Shown one piece after another: positions 52,973 through 62,455 of a stretch of DNA of 64,000 nt. Source of the DNA: Clostridia bacterium (GTDB lineage Bacteria; Bacillota; Clostridia; Acetivibrionales; STF1-152); NCBI GenBank assembly GCA_028280575.1, contig JANQLN010000048.1, positions 62,001-126,000 on the forward strand. Direction: 5' to 3'. Both the position numbers and the translations under genes were made by a program. A model generated the notes under the pieces. That model searched no databases and had not been told where the DNA came from. It was given only the letters and a program-made list of their open reading frames with translations. Position 1 is the stretch's first letter. Every line of letters starts with the position of its first letter.

Positions 52973-54097
52973 TCATCTGAGATTTTCAGGGTTAAGGCAC
53001 CTTAGCTCTTCCACAACAAAAAGCCCGTCCTTGCGTATCAGCCTGTCGTCAAACCAGATTTCTCCTCCTCCGTACTCAGGTCTTTGGATATAAACAAGGT
53101 CCCAATGGATGGCCGACCTGTTGCCGTTGTCACATTCATCATAGGCCCTGCCAGGTGTAAAATGAATGCTTCCCTTGATTTTTTCATCAAATAAGGTATC
53201 CTTCATAGGTGTTTCTATGTACGGGTTTAACCCAAAAGAAAATTCTCCTATATATCTTGCCCCTTCGTCCGTATCCAGTATCTTGTTTATTCTTTCAGTA
53301 TTATTTGCTGACGCATCAATAATTTTACCATCTTTAAATTCAAACCTGATATTTTCAAAGGTAACCCCTTGATATACAGCAGGCGCATTATATGCCAATA
53401 CACCATTAACGGAATCTCTTACCGGTGCCGTATATACCTCTCCGTCAGGTATATTCCTCTCCCCGTCACATTTAACTGCAGGAAGCCCCTTTATTGAAAA
53501 ACAAATATCTGTTCCCTTCCCGATTATTCTAACCCTGTCCGTCTTCTCAATGTATTCTACCAGATTGTCCATAGCTTTCGACATTTTTGAATAATCAAGG
53601 TTACAAACATTAAAATACATATCTTCAAACATCTCCGTTGCCATGTCGGCAAGCTGTGCCATTGAATGGTTGGGATATCTAAGTACACACCATTTGGTGT
53701 TTTTGACTCTTTCCTCAAAATGTACGGGGGTACTGAAATGTTCCATATAAGCATTCATTTTTTCTCCCCCGACAGAACCCAATTCGCTTACATTGGACGA
53801 AGCTCTTATACCTATATATGCATCCATCCTTTTCATCCTGGCAAGCTCCCATTGTGCCATGTCATTGAGCTGCTCAACGGTGCTTTCATTTAATATCAAT
53901 CTCGTAATTTCATTGTTCTTAAGAGTTACAAAAGGGATTCCTCCTGCTTCATAAGCTTCATTTACAAGCTCTTTAACCAGTGGAATGCAATCAACTCCTA
54001 CACCTTCAATAAGTATCCTTTCACCTTTTTCCAACCTGGTGGAATAACCAATCAGGTTTTTCGCCAATTTATTCATTCTAATATCCTTCATATACAC
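52973..54097 (-). CDS. M29-family aminopeptidase
   Basis: A 374-residue cytoplasmic metallo-aminopeptidase (AmpS/AmpT family, thermophilic aminopeptidase group). Family landmarks: GERILIEGVGVDCIPLVKEL at the start, IRASSNVSELGSV, the metal/catalytic region FSFGLNPYIETPMKDTLFDEKIKGSIHFTPG, and SAIHWDLVYIQ near the C-terminus with conserved Glu, His and Asp. It removes N-terminal residues from peptides. The ATG at 54097 is used; MKDIRM and MNKLAK, a few codons later, are alternatives. It lies 31 bp downstream of pepF and probably shares its transcript. Confidence 0.93.
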   Translation of the reverse strand: MYMKDIRMNKLAKNLIGYSTRLEKGERILIEGVGVDCIPLVKELVNEAYEAGGIPFVTLKNNEITRLILNESTVEQLNDMAQWELARMKRMDAYIGIRASSNVSELGSVGGEKMNAYMEHFSTPVHFEERVKNTKWCVLRYPNHSMAQLADMATEMFEDMYFNVCNLDYSKMSKAMDNLVEYIEKTDRVRIIGKGTDICFSIKGLPAVKCDGERNIPDGEVYTAPVRDSVNGVLAYNAPAVYQGVTFENIRFEFKDGKIIDASANNTERINKILDTDEGARYIGEFSFGLNPYIETPMKDTLFDEKIKGSIHFTPGRAYDECDNGNRSAIHWDLVYIQRPEYGGGEIWFDDRLIRKDGLFVVEELRCLNPENLR

Positions 54098-54128
54098 CCT
54101 CCATTTTCAGATAGCAATAAATCCGTAT

Positions 54129-55931
54129 TTATATATAGTTTTCCAGCTCATCCAGTGTTTCTTCAAATACATTTAACGCATCCAATATTGGTTTCGGATC
54201 TGTCAAATCAACGCCCGCCTTCTTGAGCAGCTCCAGGGGACAGGAAGAGCTTCCGCTGCTAAGAAAATTGAGATACCGGTCAACAGCCCCGCTGCTGCCA
54301 TTTAGTATTTGCTCTGACAATGAGGCAGCCGCAGAAAACCCGGTAGCATATTTGTATACATAAAAACTATTGTAAAAATGGGGTATTCTCGCCCATTCAA
54401 TTTCAATGTCATCATCAATTACTACACCCTGTCCAAAGTATTTCCTGTTCAAATCCTTATACACAGAGCATAAAAGCTCTGACGTCAATGCTTCTCCGTC
54501 CGATTCCTTCCCGTGTATTATCTTTTCAAATTCTGCAAACATTGTCTGCCTGAAAACAGTTCCTCTGAACGATTCAAGATAATGGTTCAAAAGATATGCC
54601 TTGAATTTTATATCCTCCGAATTATCTATCATGTGTCGTACAAGCAGTGATTCGTTAACCGTAGAAGCAACCTCCGCAACAAATATTTTGTACTCTGAAT
54701 ATATGAACGGCTGGGCAGCATTAGTATAATAGGAATGCATGGCATGACCCATTTCATGGGCCAGCGTAAATACATCGTCAACAGTTTCCTGATAATTAAG
54801 CAAAACATAAGGATGTGTAAGATACGACCCCCATGAGTATGCACCGCTTGTCTTCCCCCTGTTTTCACAAACGTCAATCCATCCGTTTGAAAATGCTTTC
54901 TCCAGGTCTTTGGCATATGTATTTCCAAGCGGGTTTAACCCCTCTTTTACCATACTTGCAGCTTTTTCATAAGGTATATTATCAACAGGCTTATCCACAA
55001 TTGGTACATAAACATCGTACATATGCAGGCTGTCCAGCTTTAAAGCCCTTTTTCTCAATTCAAGATACCTGTACATCAAATCAAGTTTGTTACTAATGGT
55101 ATTTATAAGATTGTCATACACTGATATGGTAATATTATCCTCATCTAAAGAGGCTTCAAGTGAAGAATTATACTTTCTTAAGGATGAATAAAACCTGTTG
55201 CGTTTTACGTTTGCGGAAAGCATGGAGGCAACAGAGTTTTTCATGGAATAATATGAACTGTACAACCCGTGGAAGGCATCCTTTCTAACTCTCCTGTCAA
55301 CACTCTCAAGCAGCTTTTTGTATCTGCCCTTCGTCAGCTCTATATTTTCTCCGTCCTCATCTTTTATAGTCGGAAATTTTATATCTGCATTATTGAACAT
55401 GGTGAATATATCTGAAGATGTGTTACCTATTTCCGACGACAGGGCAAGTATTTCTTCTTCTCTTTCGGAAAGAATATGGTTTGCGCGTCTTCTTATTTCC
55501 TTAAAATATTGAGTAAATATTTTTAATTTATCCATTTCAAGATAGCCGTTATGAGTATGTTCATCCATCTTGGTTATTTCGGGCACCATAAATGACACGG
55601 CTGCATAAACCTGAGTGGAAAGCATCATTGCCCTGTCTGTCATAGCCTGGTATACAGGGTTGGCGTTATCCTCATCCCTTCTCATCCTTGCATAAACAAA
55701 AAGCTTTTCATTAAGCGAAACAAGCTCTTCAAAATCCCTAAAGAAATCCAATAAAACATCCGCACCGTCAGAAAGCTTTCCTTTATATCCTGATATTTGA
55801 GCCATCAACTTTTTAATTTTGGCATAATCCTCTTCCCACAGCTCATTATCATTATATATATCTTCGAGCCTCCATTTATAAGTACTGTCTATTTCTTCCC
55901 TCTTAGGCAAAACATTGTTATTATTTTCCAT
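54129..55931 (-). CDS. pepF: Oligoendopeptidase F
   Basis: An M3B zinc metallopeptidase of 600 residues, the normal size. The active site HEMGHAMHSYY (HExxH, near residue 392) with the downstream Glu in FVAEVASTVNE is intact. The N-terminal helical domain is typical (STYKWRLEDIYNDNELWEEDY). It degrades peptides of about 7-17 residues in the cytoplasm. I use the ATG at 55931, with GGAGG 5 nt upstream. The M29 aminopeptidase follows, forming a peptide-recycling pair. Confidence 0.95.
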   Translation of the reverse strand: MENNNNVLPKREEIDSTYKWRLEDIYNDNELWEEDYAKIKKLMAQISGYKGKLSDGADVLLDFFRDFEELVSLNEKLFVYARMRRDEDNANPVYQAMTDRAMMLSTQVYAAVSFMVPEITKMDEHTHNGYLEMDKLKIFTQYFKEIRRRANHILSEREEEILALSSEIGNTSSDIFTMFNNADIKFPTIKDEDGENIELTKGRYKKLLESVDRRVRKDAFHGLYSSYYSMKNSVASMLSANVKRNRFYSSLRKYNSSLEASLDEDNITISVYDNLINTISNKLDLMYRYLELRKRALKLDSLHMYDVYVPIVDKPVDNIPYEKAASMVKEGLNPLGNTYAKDLEKAFSNGWIDVCENRGKTSGAYSWGSYLTHPYVLLNYQETVDDVFTLAHEMGHAMHSYYTNAAQPFIYSEYKIFVAEVASTVNESLLVRHMIDNSEDIKFKAYLLNHYLESFRGTVFRQTMFAEFEKIIHGKESDGEALTSELLCSVYKDLNRKYFGQGVVIDDDIEIEWARIPHFYNSFYVYKYATGFSAAASLSEQILNGSSGAVDRYLNFLSSGSSSCPLELLKKAGVDLTDPKPILDALNVFEETLDELENYI

Positions 55932-56085
55932 AGCAACCTCCAAATAAAATATAGATTGTTATTATTATATACATAATAAATTGTTTTTTCCATAATTCTC
56001 AAAAAAAAATCCAGCTTTTTTAAGTGGCATTTCAAATGCATTTTTATCCTTTTTTAAAGCTTTTAACATCCTATCCGGAGCAGTT

Positions 56086-58362
56086 TCACTTAATCAAAAG
56101 CCTGTAAATCAATATTACTGCCTTAGCTCTGCTTATGCCCTTTTTAGGATTTAATTTGTTATATTCATCAGCATCAATAAGGTTTCCGCCAATAAGCTGG
56201 GCAATGCTTTGCCTTGCATACGGGGATATTTCCCTGCTGTCCTTTACTGAATCAAGTATCTCTAATTCCGTATAACCAAGAGGTTGGCCTACTAGCTGTA
56301 ATACTCTGCATATTATTACTGCCATATCTTCTTTTTTAAGGTTTTCATCAGGCCTGAACATGTCGTTTTCATCACCTGTTATAATACCGGCATTGGCAGC
56401 AGATATTATTTCATTGTAATACCAGTATCCATATGTAACGTCATTGAACGAACCTATTGGATATTCTTCTATTTTAAACGCCCTCACAACAAAACATATA
56501 AATTCTGCTCTGCTTATATCTCTGTCGGGCATGAATTTCCCGCTCTCACTTCCTTTTACAACCCCCATGCCTGCAAGGACTTCAACAGCATCATGGGCTT
56601 CATGTTCCTTTCCCACATCATCAAAGCCTATAGGCCGGGGTGTATTTAAATATACTGAATTTGACCATTTGCTAAATCCTGTCTTGTTGAATGCACGAAT
56701 CCTGTATGCATATAGTGTACCGCCGCCGGCCTCAAGATCCGTATAAGCTTCAGAATCAGAAGCTAAACCGGCAATCTTAAAATAGTTTCCCCTTTCTTTT
56801 TTCCTCTCTAGAATAAAACCATCCTCGTTATCGGACTTATCATCCCAATATAAGCTTACCTTTCCTGGGGATAATGCCCTGGCTTTTAAATATTCAGGAG
56901 CCCGGGGAATACCTGTGTGGACTTCTATTTCTTCGCTGTATGCAAATAAATTCATGCTGCTGCTGTAAACCTTGATTCTGTAGTAGTATTTTGTATATGG
57001 AGAAATAGTGCTGTCATGATAGTATGACAGGCCGGGTGATACCGCTCCTATCGTAATCCAGGCCCCGTCATCTGTCCTTCTTTCTATTTTATAGCCGCTT
57101 CTGGTATAGGCACCATGATTCCATGTCAATTTAATTTTCTTATCGGTTAAAACGCTGTAGTTAATTTTTTGAGGAGGTTTATAGCTGGCAATATATGCCT
57201 TGACTGCTTCGGAAAAAGCCGAATAGGCATTTTTATATTCCACAAAAACCCTGATTTTATACATGTAGCTTCCCGATTCCAAATCTTCGTCCCTGAATAC
57301 TCTGGCATTTCGCGGTAAAACAGCTGCCAGCTTCCACTCTTTTTCATTGCTGCCTTTTCTCCATAATTCAAAATTGCCTTCAAGGTTTTTATTATCCACC
57401 CATGACAGCTCAATGGATGTACCGCCTAAGCTGTTGGCTTTTAAATTCTCCGCAGGATTAACATATTCCATGTGTATTTTGAGTTCATCGCTGTAAGCAG
57501 ATGTACTCTGTCCATCTATGGCCTTTACCCTATAAATATAAACATGCCCTTCCGTAAGAGAGTCGTCATACCACCATTCTACATTTTTACCTGTTATTGC
57601 TAATTGCTTGTATTCACCGTCATTTTCTTTTCTTTCAATAACAAAATTGGTTTCATCTGAGTTGTCATCCCAAGTAAGGTATATCATAGTATCGGACATA
57701 GGGTATCCGTAAAGATTTCCAGGTGCGGTAATCAGTGTATAAACAGGTGTTCCATATATGGATGGATAGTATGATGATTGAATATCTGAGCTAAAAATTG
57801 CCTTTGCCCTGTAATAATACAGCGTATCTTCCTTAAGGCCTTTGTCCCTGAAAGAAGTATCTCCGTCAAGCAGATGCGCCGCCTGCTCCCAAGTGCTTTC
57901 GCCGTTTTGCCTTCTTTCTACTATAGTCGCATGATTGACAGCCTCCGGATAGACTACTTCAACATCAACCTGGGAAGATGATACGGCTGTCAATTTTATA
58001 TTTTCCAGGTATGCCAGTTCCTCTGTGTTTACAGTTACCTCATCGGTATATATAAAAGTACTCCCGGAAGAGTCTACGGCCTTGATTCTAAATGTATAGA
58101 TATACCTGGGAGAAATACCGTAAACATTGTAATGTTCAGTATTTGCATTAACAGTTGCTATGGTAGAATAACTTCCGCCTCCCAGCCTTCTTTCAACCTT
58201 GTAATTTTGCTCGTTGTCCATATTGTCTTCCCACTCAAGCCTTACATGATATTTGGACCTGACAGTTAAGCTCAGTTTAGAGCCGGGCTGTGCCGATACA
58301 ATATTTGCAGTCAATATTTGCAGTACTAATAAAAAAAGCACATATATATATCTTTTATCCAT
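56086..58362 (-). CDS. Surface protein with fibronectin-III modules and SLH domains
   Basis: 758 residues. A signal peptide (about 1-24, RYIYVLFLLVLQILTANIVSAQ) is followed by about six fibronectin type III modules of 90-100 residues (repeated KVERR/VIERR...YYYRVKAI strands, spanning about 25-590). Three SLH repeats then follow to the C-terminus (FDDVGKEHEAHDAVEVLAGMGVV, FNDVTYGYWYYNEIISAANAG, and the more divergent last copy). SLH domains anchor the protein to secondary cell wall polysaccharide, and the FN3 array acts as a spacer or ligand-binding stalk. No catalytic or dockerin domain is present. It is monocistronic. Confidence 0.94.
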   Translation of the reverse strand: MDKRYIYVLFLLVLQILTANIVSAQPGSKLSLTVRSKYHVRLEWEDNMDNEQNYKVERRLGGGSYSTIATVNANTEHYNVYGISPRYIYTFRIKAVDSSGSTFIYTDEVTVNTEELAYLENIKLTAVSSSQVDVEVVYPEAVNHATIVERRQNGESTWEQAAHLLDGDTSFRDKGLKEDTLYYYRAKAIFSSDIQSSYYPSIYGTPVYTLITAPGNLYGYPMSDTMIYLTWDDNSDETNFVIERKENDGEYKQLAITGKNVEWWYDDSLTEGHVYIYRVKAIDGQSTSAYSDELKIHMEYVNPAENLKANSLGGTSIELSWVDNKNLEGNFELWRKGSNEKEWKLAAVLPRNARVFRDEDLESGSYMYKIRVFVEYKNAYSAFSEAVKAYIASYKPPQKINYSVLTDKKIKLTWNHGAYTRSGYKIERRTDDGAWITIGAVSPGLSYYHDSTISPYTKYYYRIKVYSSSMNLFAYSEEIEVHTGIPRAPEYLKARALSPGKVSLYWDDKSDNEDGFILERKKERGNYFKIAGLASDSEAYTDLEAGGGTLYAYRIRAFNKTGFSKWSNSVYLNTPRPIGFDDVGKEHEAHDAVEVLAGMGVVKGSESGKFMPDRDISRAEFICFVVRAFKIEEYPIGSFNDVTYGYWYYNEIISAANAGIITGDENDMFRPDENLKKEDMAVIICRVLQLVGQPLGYTELEILDSVKDSREISPYARQSIAQLIGGNLIDADEYNKLNPKKGISRAKAVILIYRLLIK

Positions 58363-58509
58363 CCTGTAATCATTCCCTATCTGCCTTTGAAAAATGCTTC
58401 CGCCTTTTTAAGGCGGCTTTTACATAATACCCTATTTATATATCGGATACTTACACTAAAAAATCAAGGATAATAGCTAAAAAAATGGGAAATCTCAAAT
58501 TTCGAACGG

Positions 58510-58538
58510 TTGACAAAGGTATAAATTAATAGTAGAAT
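58510..58538 (+). promoter_or_regulatory. Promoter of tRNA-Arg
   Basis: TTGACA (58510-58515), 17 bp, TAGAAT (58533-58538), placing the start of transcription about 10 bp before the tRNA. Confidence 0.85.
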
Positions 58539-58555
58539 GTATTTTGCCGATATAA

Positions 58556-58632
58556 GCGCCTGTAGCTCAGTAGGATAGAGCACCAGTTTCCTAAACTGGG
58601 TGCCAGGGGTTCGAATCCCTTCAGGCGCACCA
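58556..58632 (+). tRNA. tRNA-Arg (CCU)
   Basis: A 77-nt cloverleaf with encoded CCA. Acceptor GCGCCTG/CAGGCGC, anticodon stem CCAGT/ACTGG around TTCCTAA, giving anticodon CCU for AGG codons, and T-loop TTCGAAT. A single-gene unit with its own promoter and terminator. Confidence 0.97.
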
Positions 58633-58636
58633 GAAT

Positions 58637-58686
58637 AGACAAATCTGTTTTTTTAATATAGTTAAAAGTGGGTTTGTCTTTTTTTA
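58637..58686 (+). terminator. Terminator of tRNA-Arg
   Basis: AGACAAA and TTTGTCT form a 7-bp stem closing an AT-rich loop of about 29 nt, followed by six T residues. Confidence 0.7.
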
Positions 58687-58909
58687 TGTTTAAATATAAT
58701 ACGACTAAAAGTGACATTCCCTATGGTTTGGTTATTCAGAGCGCAGGGATATAGATGCAGCAAAAATATTCACTATCTTTGTCCCCGTAAGGCACTATTA
58801 CCATTATGTATGTTTTTTTATCCAATTATTTCTATCATTCACACTTATTTGTATAATAAATATCTATTTGTATATAATAAATAAGACTTTTAAAAATGGA
58901 GTATAGTAT
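58687..58909. other. Short non-coding gap before the flavoprotein gene
   Basis: No open frame or hairpin recognised. Confidence 0.4.
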
Positions 58910-59992
58910 ATGAAAGTGGCAATAATTGGTGCAGGTATGTCAGGTTTATCCTGTGCGATTGAACTTAAAAAACATGGAATAAATCCTACAATATATGAAA
59001 AGCTTCCGGACTTTGGAGACGTTAAATGCGATATGTGTGTAAGCTTAAAAATTTTTAACAACATATATGGCAATATTTTTAAAAGCCTGTCCAGGAAAAA
59101 CAATTTGGAATTGGACTATAGGTATAAACTCAAAAAAATAATTATAAATACTGCTAATAATCATTTTAAAATCAAGGGCTCATTAGGACACATTGCAGCA
59201 AGAGGTATCTGGGATCCGGATAGCATAGGTAAACAATTGGGAAGGCTCCTAAACTTACCTGTTTTGTTCAATACACCTGTAAAAATAGATGATATAAAAG
59301 GCGAATACGACCATATAGTTGTTGCTACAGGGGTATGTAATATAGCAAAGCAATTAAACAATTGGGAGGATATATTCACCGCATATTACACGTCAGCCTT
59401 TGCTCCGGGTGAATTTCAAACAGATACAATCATATACTGGTGTAACAAAAAGTACGCAAAAAATTCATTTGCGTACCTTGTACCGGTTAATGAAAAACTT
59501 GCTTATATTTCACTAATTGTTGACGGGATAAAGCAAAGTGAGCTTGACTATTACTGGAGTAAATTTCTTTCAATGGAAAATATAGATTATAAAATTTTTA
59601 GGAAAAAAAACTCCGTCCATACATGCGGAACTGTTTTTGAATTTAAAACCAGGGACAATATATACTTTGTTGGCAACAGCGGCGGCTTTACTGATAATTT
59701 TATGGGATTTGGCATGCATAATGCGGTGATAAGCGGTATAACCGCAGGAAAATGTATAGCACAAAACCTTGATTTCAACAAGCTTGCAATAAATATTGCA
59801 AAACCTGTAAAAGCATTAAAGGAATATAGGAATTTTATAGAGAACTTTACAAATAAGGATTACGATAACCTGGCTTCCTTTTTGAAAATACCCGTTATAA
59901 AGCAAATGATATACAATAATCCTTTTTTTAAAGTCAGTCATATGTCTCCTGTTATCAAGCTGTTAAACAATATGATTTTTAGAATAAAATAA
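58910..59992 (+). CDS. FAD/NAD(P)-binding flavoprotein, geranylgeranyl-reductase-like fold
   Basis: 360 residues. The N-terminal Rossmann motif MKVAIIGAGMSGLSCAIELKKHGINPTIYE (GxGxxG at 7-12, Glu30) binds FAD. A second dinucleotide-site strand is VGNSGGFTDNFMGFGMHNAVISGITAGK near 250-280, the FAD-ribityl loop seen in the geranylgeranyl reductase/PHBH group. The middle (FNNIYGNIFKSL, IYWCNKKYAKNSFAYLVPV) is variable. Reaction and substrate are unknown; reduction of a polyprenyl chain is one possibility by fold. It begins a plus-strand run followed by hemerythrin and faces the tocopherol-cyclase-like gene. Confidence 0.82.
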   Translation: MKVAIIGAGMSGLSCAIELKKHGINPTIYEKLPDFGDVKCDMCVSLKIFNNIYGNIFKSLSRKNNLELDYRYKLKKIIINTANNHFKIKGSLGHIAARGIWDPDSIGKQLGRLLNLPVLFNTPVKIDDIKGEYDHIVVATGVCNIAKQLNNWEDIFTAYYTSAFAPGEFQTDTIIYWCNKKYAKNSFAYLVPVNEKLAYISLIVDGIKQSELDYYWSKFLSMENIDYKIFRKKNSVHTCGTVFEFKTRDNIYFVGNSGGFTDNFMGFGMHNAVISGITAGKCIAQNLDFNKLAINIAKPVKALKEYRNFIENFTNKDYDNLASFLKIPVIKQMIYNNPFFKVSHMSPVIKLLNNMIFRIK

Positions 59993-60076
59993 TTTTGTAA
60001 AGCAATATGCCTTAGCTTCTTGTTAGCTTGTGTTATTATTGTGGTAGGTATAAAAAAAAGTTATGGGGGTATTTTT

Positions 60077-60490
60077 ATGTTTAAGTGGAAACCGGAATTC
60101 AGTGTAAATGTAGAGGAAATTGACAAACAGCACAAAAGGCTATTTGAATTGGGCGGCAGGATTTATGATATAGCTTCATTAAAAGATAGCTTCGACCACT
60201 ATGATGAAATAATGGAGGTCCTTGACGAGCTCAGAAGTTATACCGATTATCATTTCAAGTATGAAGAAAAGCTTATGACAAGATATAACTTTGAAGGTTA
60301 TGAAGAACACAGCTTTGAACACCTTTTTTTTATGAAAAAGCTTGACAGGATTGAAAAAAAAGATATTGATTCCGCCCAAAATGAAACTGCTCTTGACCTT
60401 GTTAAATTCGTAGCAAACTGGATAGAAGACCATATATTGAAAAGTGATATGAAATACAAGGATTTTTTCAATTCAAAAGGCATACGCTAA
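60077..60490 (+). CDS. Bacteriohemerythrin
   Basis: 137 residues from the ATG at 60077, which follows ATGGGGGT; the frame open to 60020 has no ribosome site. The non-heme di-iron ligand set of bacterial hemerythrins is complete: His19 (DKQH), His59 and Glu63 (DYHFKYEE), His78 and His82 (HSFEH), His119 and Asp124 (EDHILKSD). Such proteins bind and carry O2 and are common in anaerobes as oxygen sensors or protectors. It starts 84 bp after the flavoprotein gene on the same strand, and a shared transcript is plausible. Confidence 0.95.
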   Translation: MFKWKPEFSVNVEEIDKQHKRLFELGGRIYDIASLKDSFDHYDEIMEVLDELRSYTDYHFKYEEKLMTRYNFEGYEEHSFEHLFFMKKLDRIEKKDIDSAQNETALDLVKFVANWIEDHILKSDMKYKDFFNSKGIR

Positions 60491-60537
60491 GGATTGAATC
60501 ATCCTTTTCATATATCATTAAAAAAACTATATGATCC

Positions 60538-61503
60538 TTAAAAATCAATATTTTCTGACATTTCCATTCCTGAGTTCTTTCCCACTCCGCTATATATTAC
60601 TGCGTTGTTTGTTTTCGATAATGTAAATTTTATGGTTGAAGAAAGACTCTCCTCAATTCTTCCGCTCATTTCACCATGTTTTGGGGATGCCAAAGCTGCT
60701 GAATCAATCATCAGCAAATCTATAGTTAACTGGTATTTTTTATCTTCAACGGTAAAACTAACATTTTTGCCGTTAACCATAAAAGATTTAATATGTGCAT
60801 TAGTGTATGTGGAAAACTTAAATATTTTGCCATTGATAAATACTCCAATAATAAATCCTGTAAAACTTTTATTTAACCAGGGAATCTTGGCAATCGAACC
60901 TGTTATTGATACACTGTCGTCTTCAAAATGATTTGATTGAAACCATATCCACCACCGAGGAAAGGACCTGCCCCAATCCTTTTCAACATAACCCTTCCCG
61001 TTTTTAAAATCAACCGGTCTACTGTTTAAATTTAGAAATCCTTCTAAGTTGCTGCTTGTACTGATAATGCCATGGTAGCACTCCATAAACGGTACAAACC
61101 TATACCACCCCATAGCACCCGGAGAAAAAAAGGAAACAGGCCATTTTACCATATCCAATAGCCTTACGCTGCCCCGGAGCTTCAAAGAATTGTCCTCAAT
61201 ATTCAGCTCAACGCCATTTCCACTAAATGTGTTGTCCTCAATACTTATATGAAAAATGTTCCCGGCATAAACAAATGCATCGGGGGAGTATTTTATATAA
61301 TATGATTTTCGCATCTTCCAATCAAGGACCTGAATAAAACAATGGGACTGTTTTTTATCACCGGTTAGCGATATTCCAGGGATCAAAGCCACAATGTTTT
61401 CTCCGGATGAATCCACCAGTTTAAAATACCATCCCTCAAAATACTTTTTTTTGTCCAGGCCTCCCTGGAACACTTCAGGTTTCCATATTTTTATTAAACT
61501 CAA
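60538..61503 (-). CDS. Tocopherol-cyclase-like protein (PF14249)
   Basis: 321 residues with the tocopherol-cyclase family start KPEVFQGGLDKKKYFEGWYFKLVD, the ISLTGDKKQSHCFIQV strand, VKWPVSFFSPGAMGWYRFVPFMECYHGI, and KGYVEKDWGRSFPRWWIWFQ. In plants the enzyme closes the chromanol ring of vitamin E; bacterial members of the family act on other or unknown substrates, so the label is structural. No signal peptide. It is convergent with the hemerythrin gene and divergent from tadA. Confidence 0.85.
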   Translation of the reverse strand: MSLIKIWKPEVFQGGLDKKKYFEGWYFKLVDSSGENIVALIPGISLTGDKKQSHCFIQVLDWKMRKSYYIKYSPDAFVYAGNIFHISIEDNTFSGNGVELNIEDNSLKLRGSVRLLDMVKWPVSFFSPGAMGWYRFVPFMECYHGIISTSSNLEGFLNLNSRPVDFKNGKGYVEKDWGRSFPRWWIWFQSNHFEDDSVSITGSIAKIPWLNKSFTGFIIGVFINGKIFKFSTYTNAHIKSFMVNGKNVSFTVEDKKYQLTIDLLMIDSAALASPKHGEMSGRIEESLSSTIKFTLSKTNNAVIYSGVGKNSGMEMSENIDF

Positions 61504-61669
61504 AAAATCATCTCCTTTGATAAAAATATACCCTAATAATACATTCTTTAAAACATTCTTGCGATTTTTACTTCCTGCTGGTATTATTTAAGTAGATAAA
61601 AATTGCAGTTCATTCTATAATAGCAGCAAATTGAACTTTATAAGCAATTTGCTCAATAGGAGACAAGCT

Positions 61670-62131
61670 ATGAGCAGTACGCCCCAGTTTTTTATGAGCC
61701 AGGCCTTATTGGAGGCACAAAAGGCATATGATATAAACGAAACACCTGTTGGAGCAGTAATTGTAAAAAATAATGAGATAATATCAACGGGTTTTAATGA
61801 AAGGGAATTAAAACAGGACCCTATATGCCATGCAGAGATTTCTGCTATAAAAAAGGCATGCAAAGCATTGGGTACCTGGAGGCTTAATGAGTGCGACCTT
61901 TATGTAACCCTTGAACCCTGTCCCATGTGTGCCGGTGCAATGATTCAATCAAGGATAGGAAAACTGTATTATGGGGCAACGGATTTAAAAGCGGGAGCTG
62001 CCGGGTCTTTGTTCAATCTCTTCTCAATTAAAGGCTTTAATCATGAAGTTGAAGTATATGGAGGTATTCTTGAAGAGGAGTGTTCATTTATCCTCAAAGA
62101 TTTTTTTATGAATTTAAGAAAAAATATATAA
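61670..62131 (+). CDS. tadA: tRNA-specific adenosine deaminase
   Basis: Deaminates the wobble adenosine of tRNA-Arg(ACG) to inosine. 153 residues from the ATG at 61670, preceded by AATAGGAGAC; the frame open to 61631 lacks a ribosome site. The zinc and catalytic residues are intact: His54 and Glu56 (CHAEI), Cys84 and Cys87 (EPCPMC). The C-terminal EECSFILKDFF is typical of TadA. It is not next to the SRP RNA gene, which often follows it in Bacillus. Confidence 0.95.
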   Translation: MSSTPQFFMSQALLEAQKAYDINETPVGAVIVKNNEIISTGFNERELKQDPICHAEISAIKKACKALGTWRLNECDLYVTLEPCPMCAGAMIQSRIGKLYYGATDLKAGAAGSLFNLFSIKGFNHEVEVYGGILEEECSFILKDFFMNLRKNI

Positions 62132-62455
62132 TTTTATGTTTACATGTGAAAAATATGGGTAAGTATATATCGGATAATAAAAGTGCTTTATAATAAACCA
62201 AGGGAGATGGTTCCAATGAAGACGGAATGCTTTAATAAAGGCTTTAAACGGTAAAAGTAAGAGGTTAAATTTACCTTAAAGACCCCCTCTTAGGGATTTA
62301 AATACCGCCAATTAAAGACCTTTAGCTTGTCAAAAGTGAATATTTTCCTTGTCAGATAGGGACCTGTTTTTAGCAGGTCCCTACAAATTTCAAACCATCC
62401 TTTTTATCCTGTTTGTTACATCCCCTGCAAATTCTTTTATGTATTCCATAAATAT
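62132..62455. other. Intergenic region after tadA
   Basis: 324 bp. It holds a possible 12-residue frame with a ribosome site at 62216-62254 (MKTECFNKGFKR) and a hairpin terminator at 62357-62383 for the ROK-fold gene. Nothing resembling SRP RNA. Confidence 0.5.
62357..62383 (-). terminator. Hairpin after the ROK-fold gene
   Basis: TAGGGACCTG and CAGGTCCCTA form a perfect 10-bp stem with a 7-nt loop, 73 bp past the stop codon of the ROK-fold gene on the minus strand. No clear T-run follows. Confidence 0.65.

Noticed and set aside
62132-62455. SRP RNA (ffs/scr) after tadA
   Set aside because: The gap lacks the conserved SRP Alu/GNAR tetraloop sequence and is short of the usual GC-rich helices.
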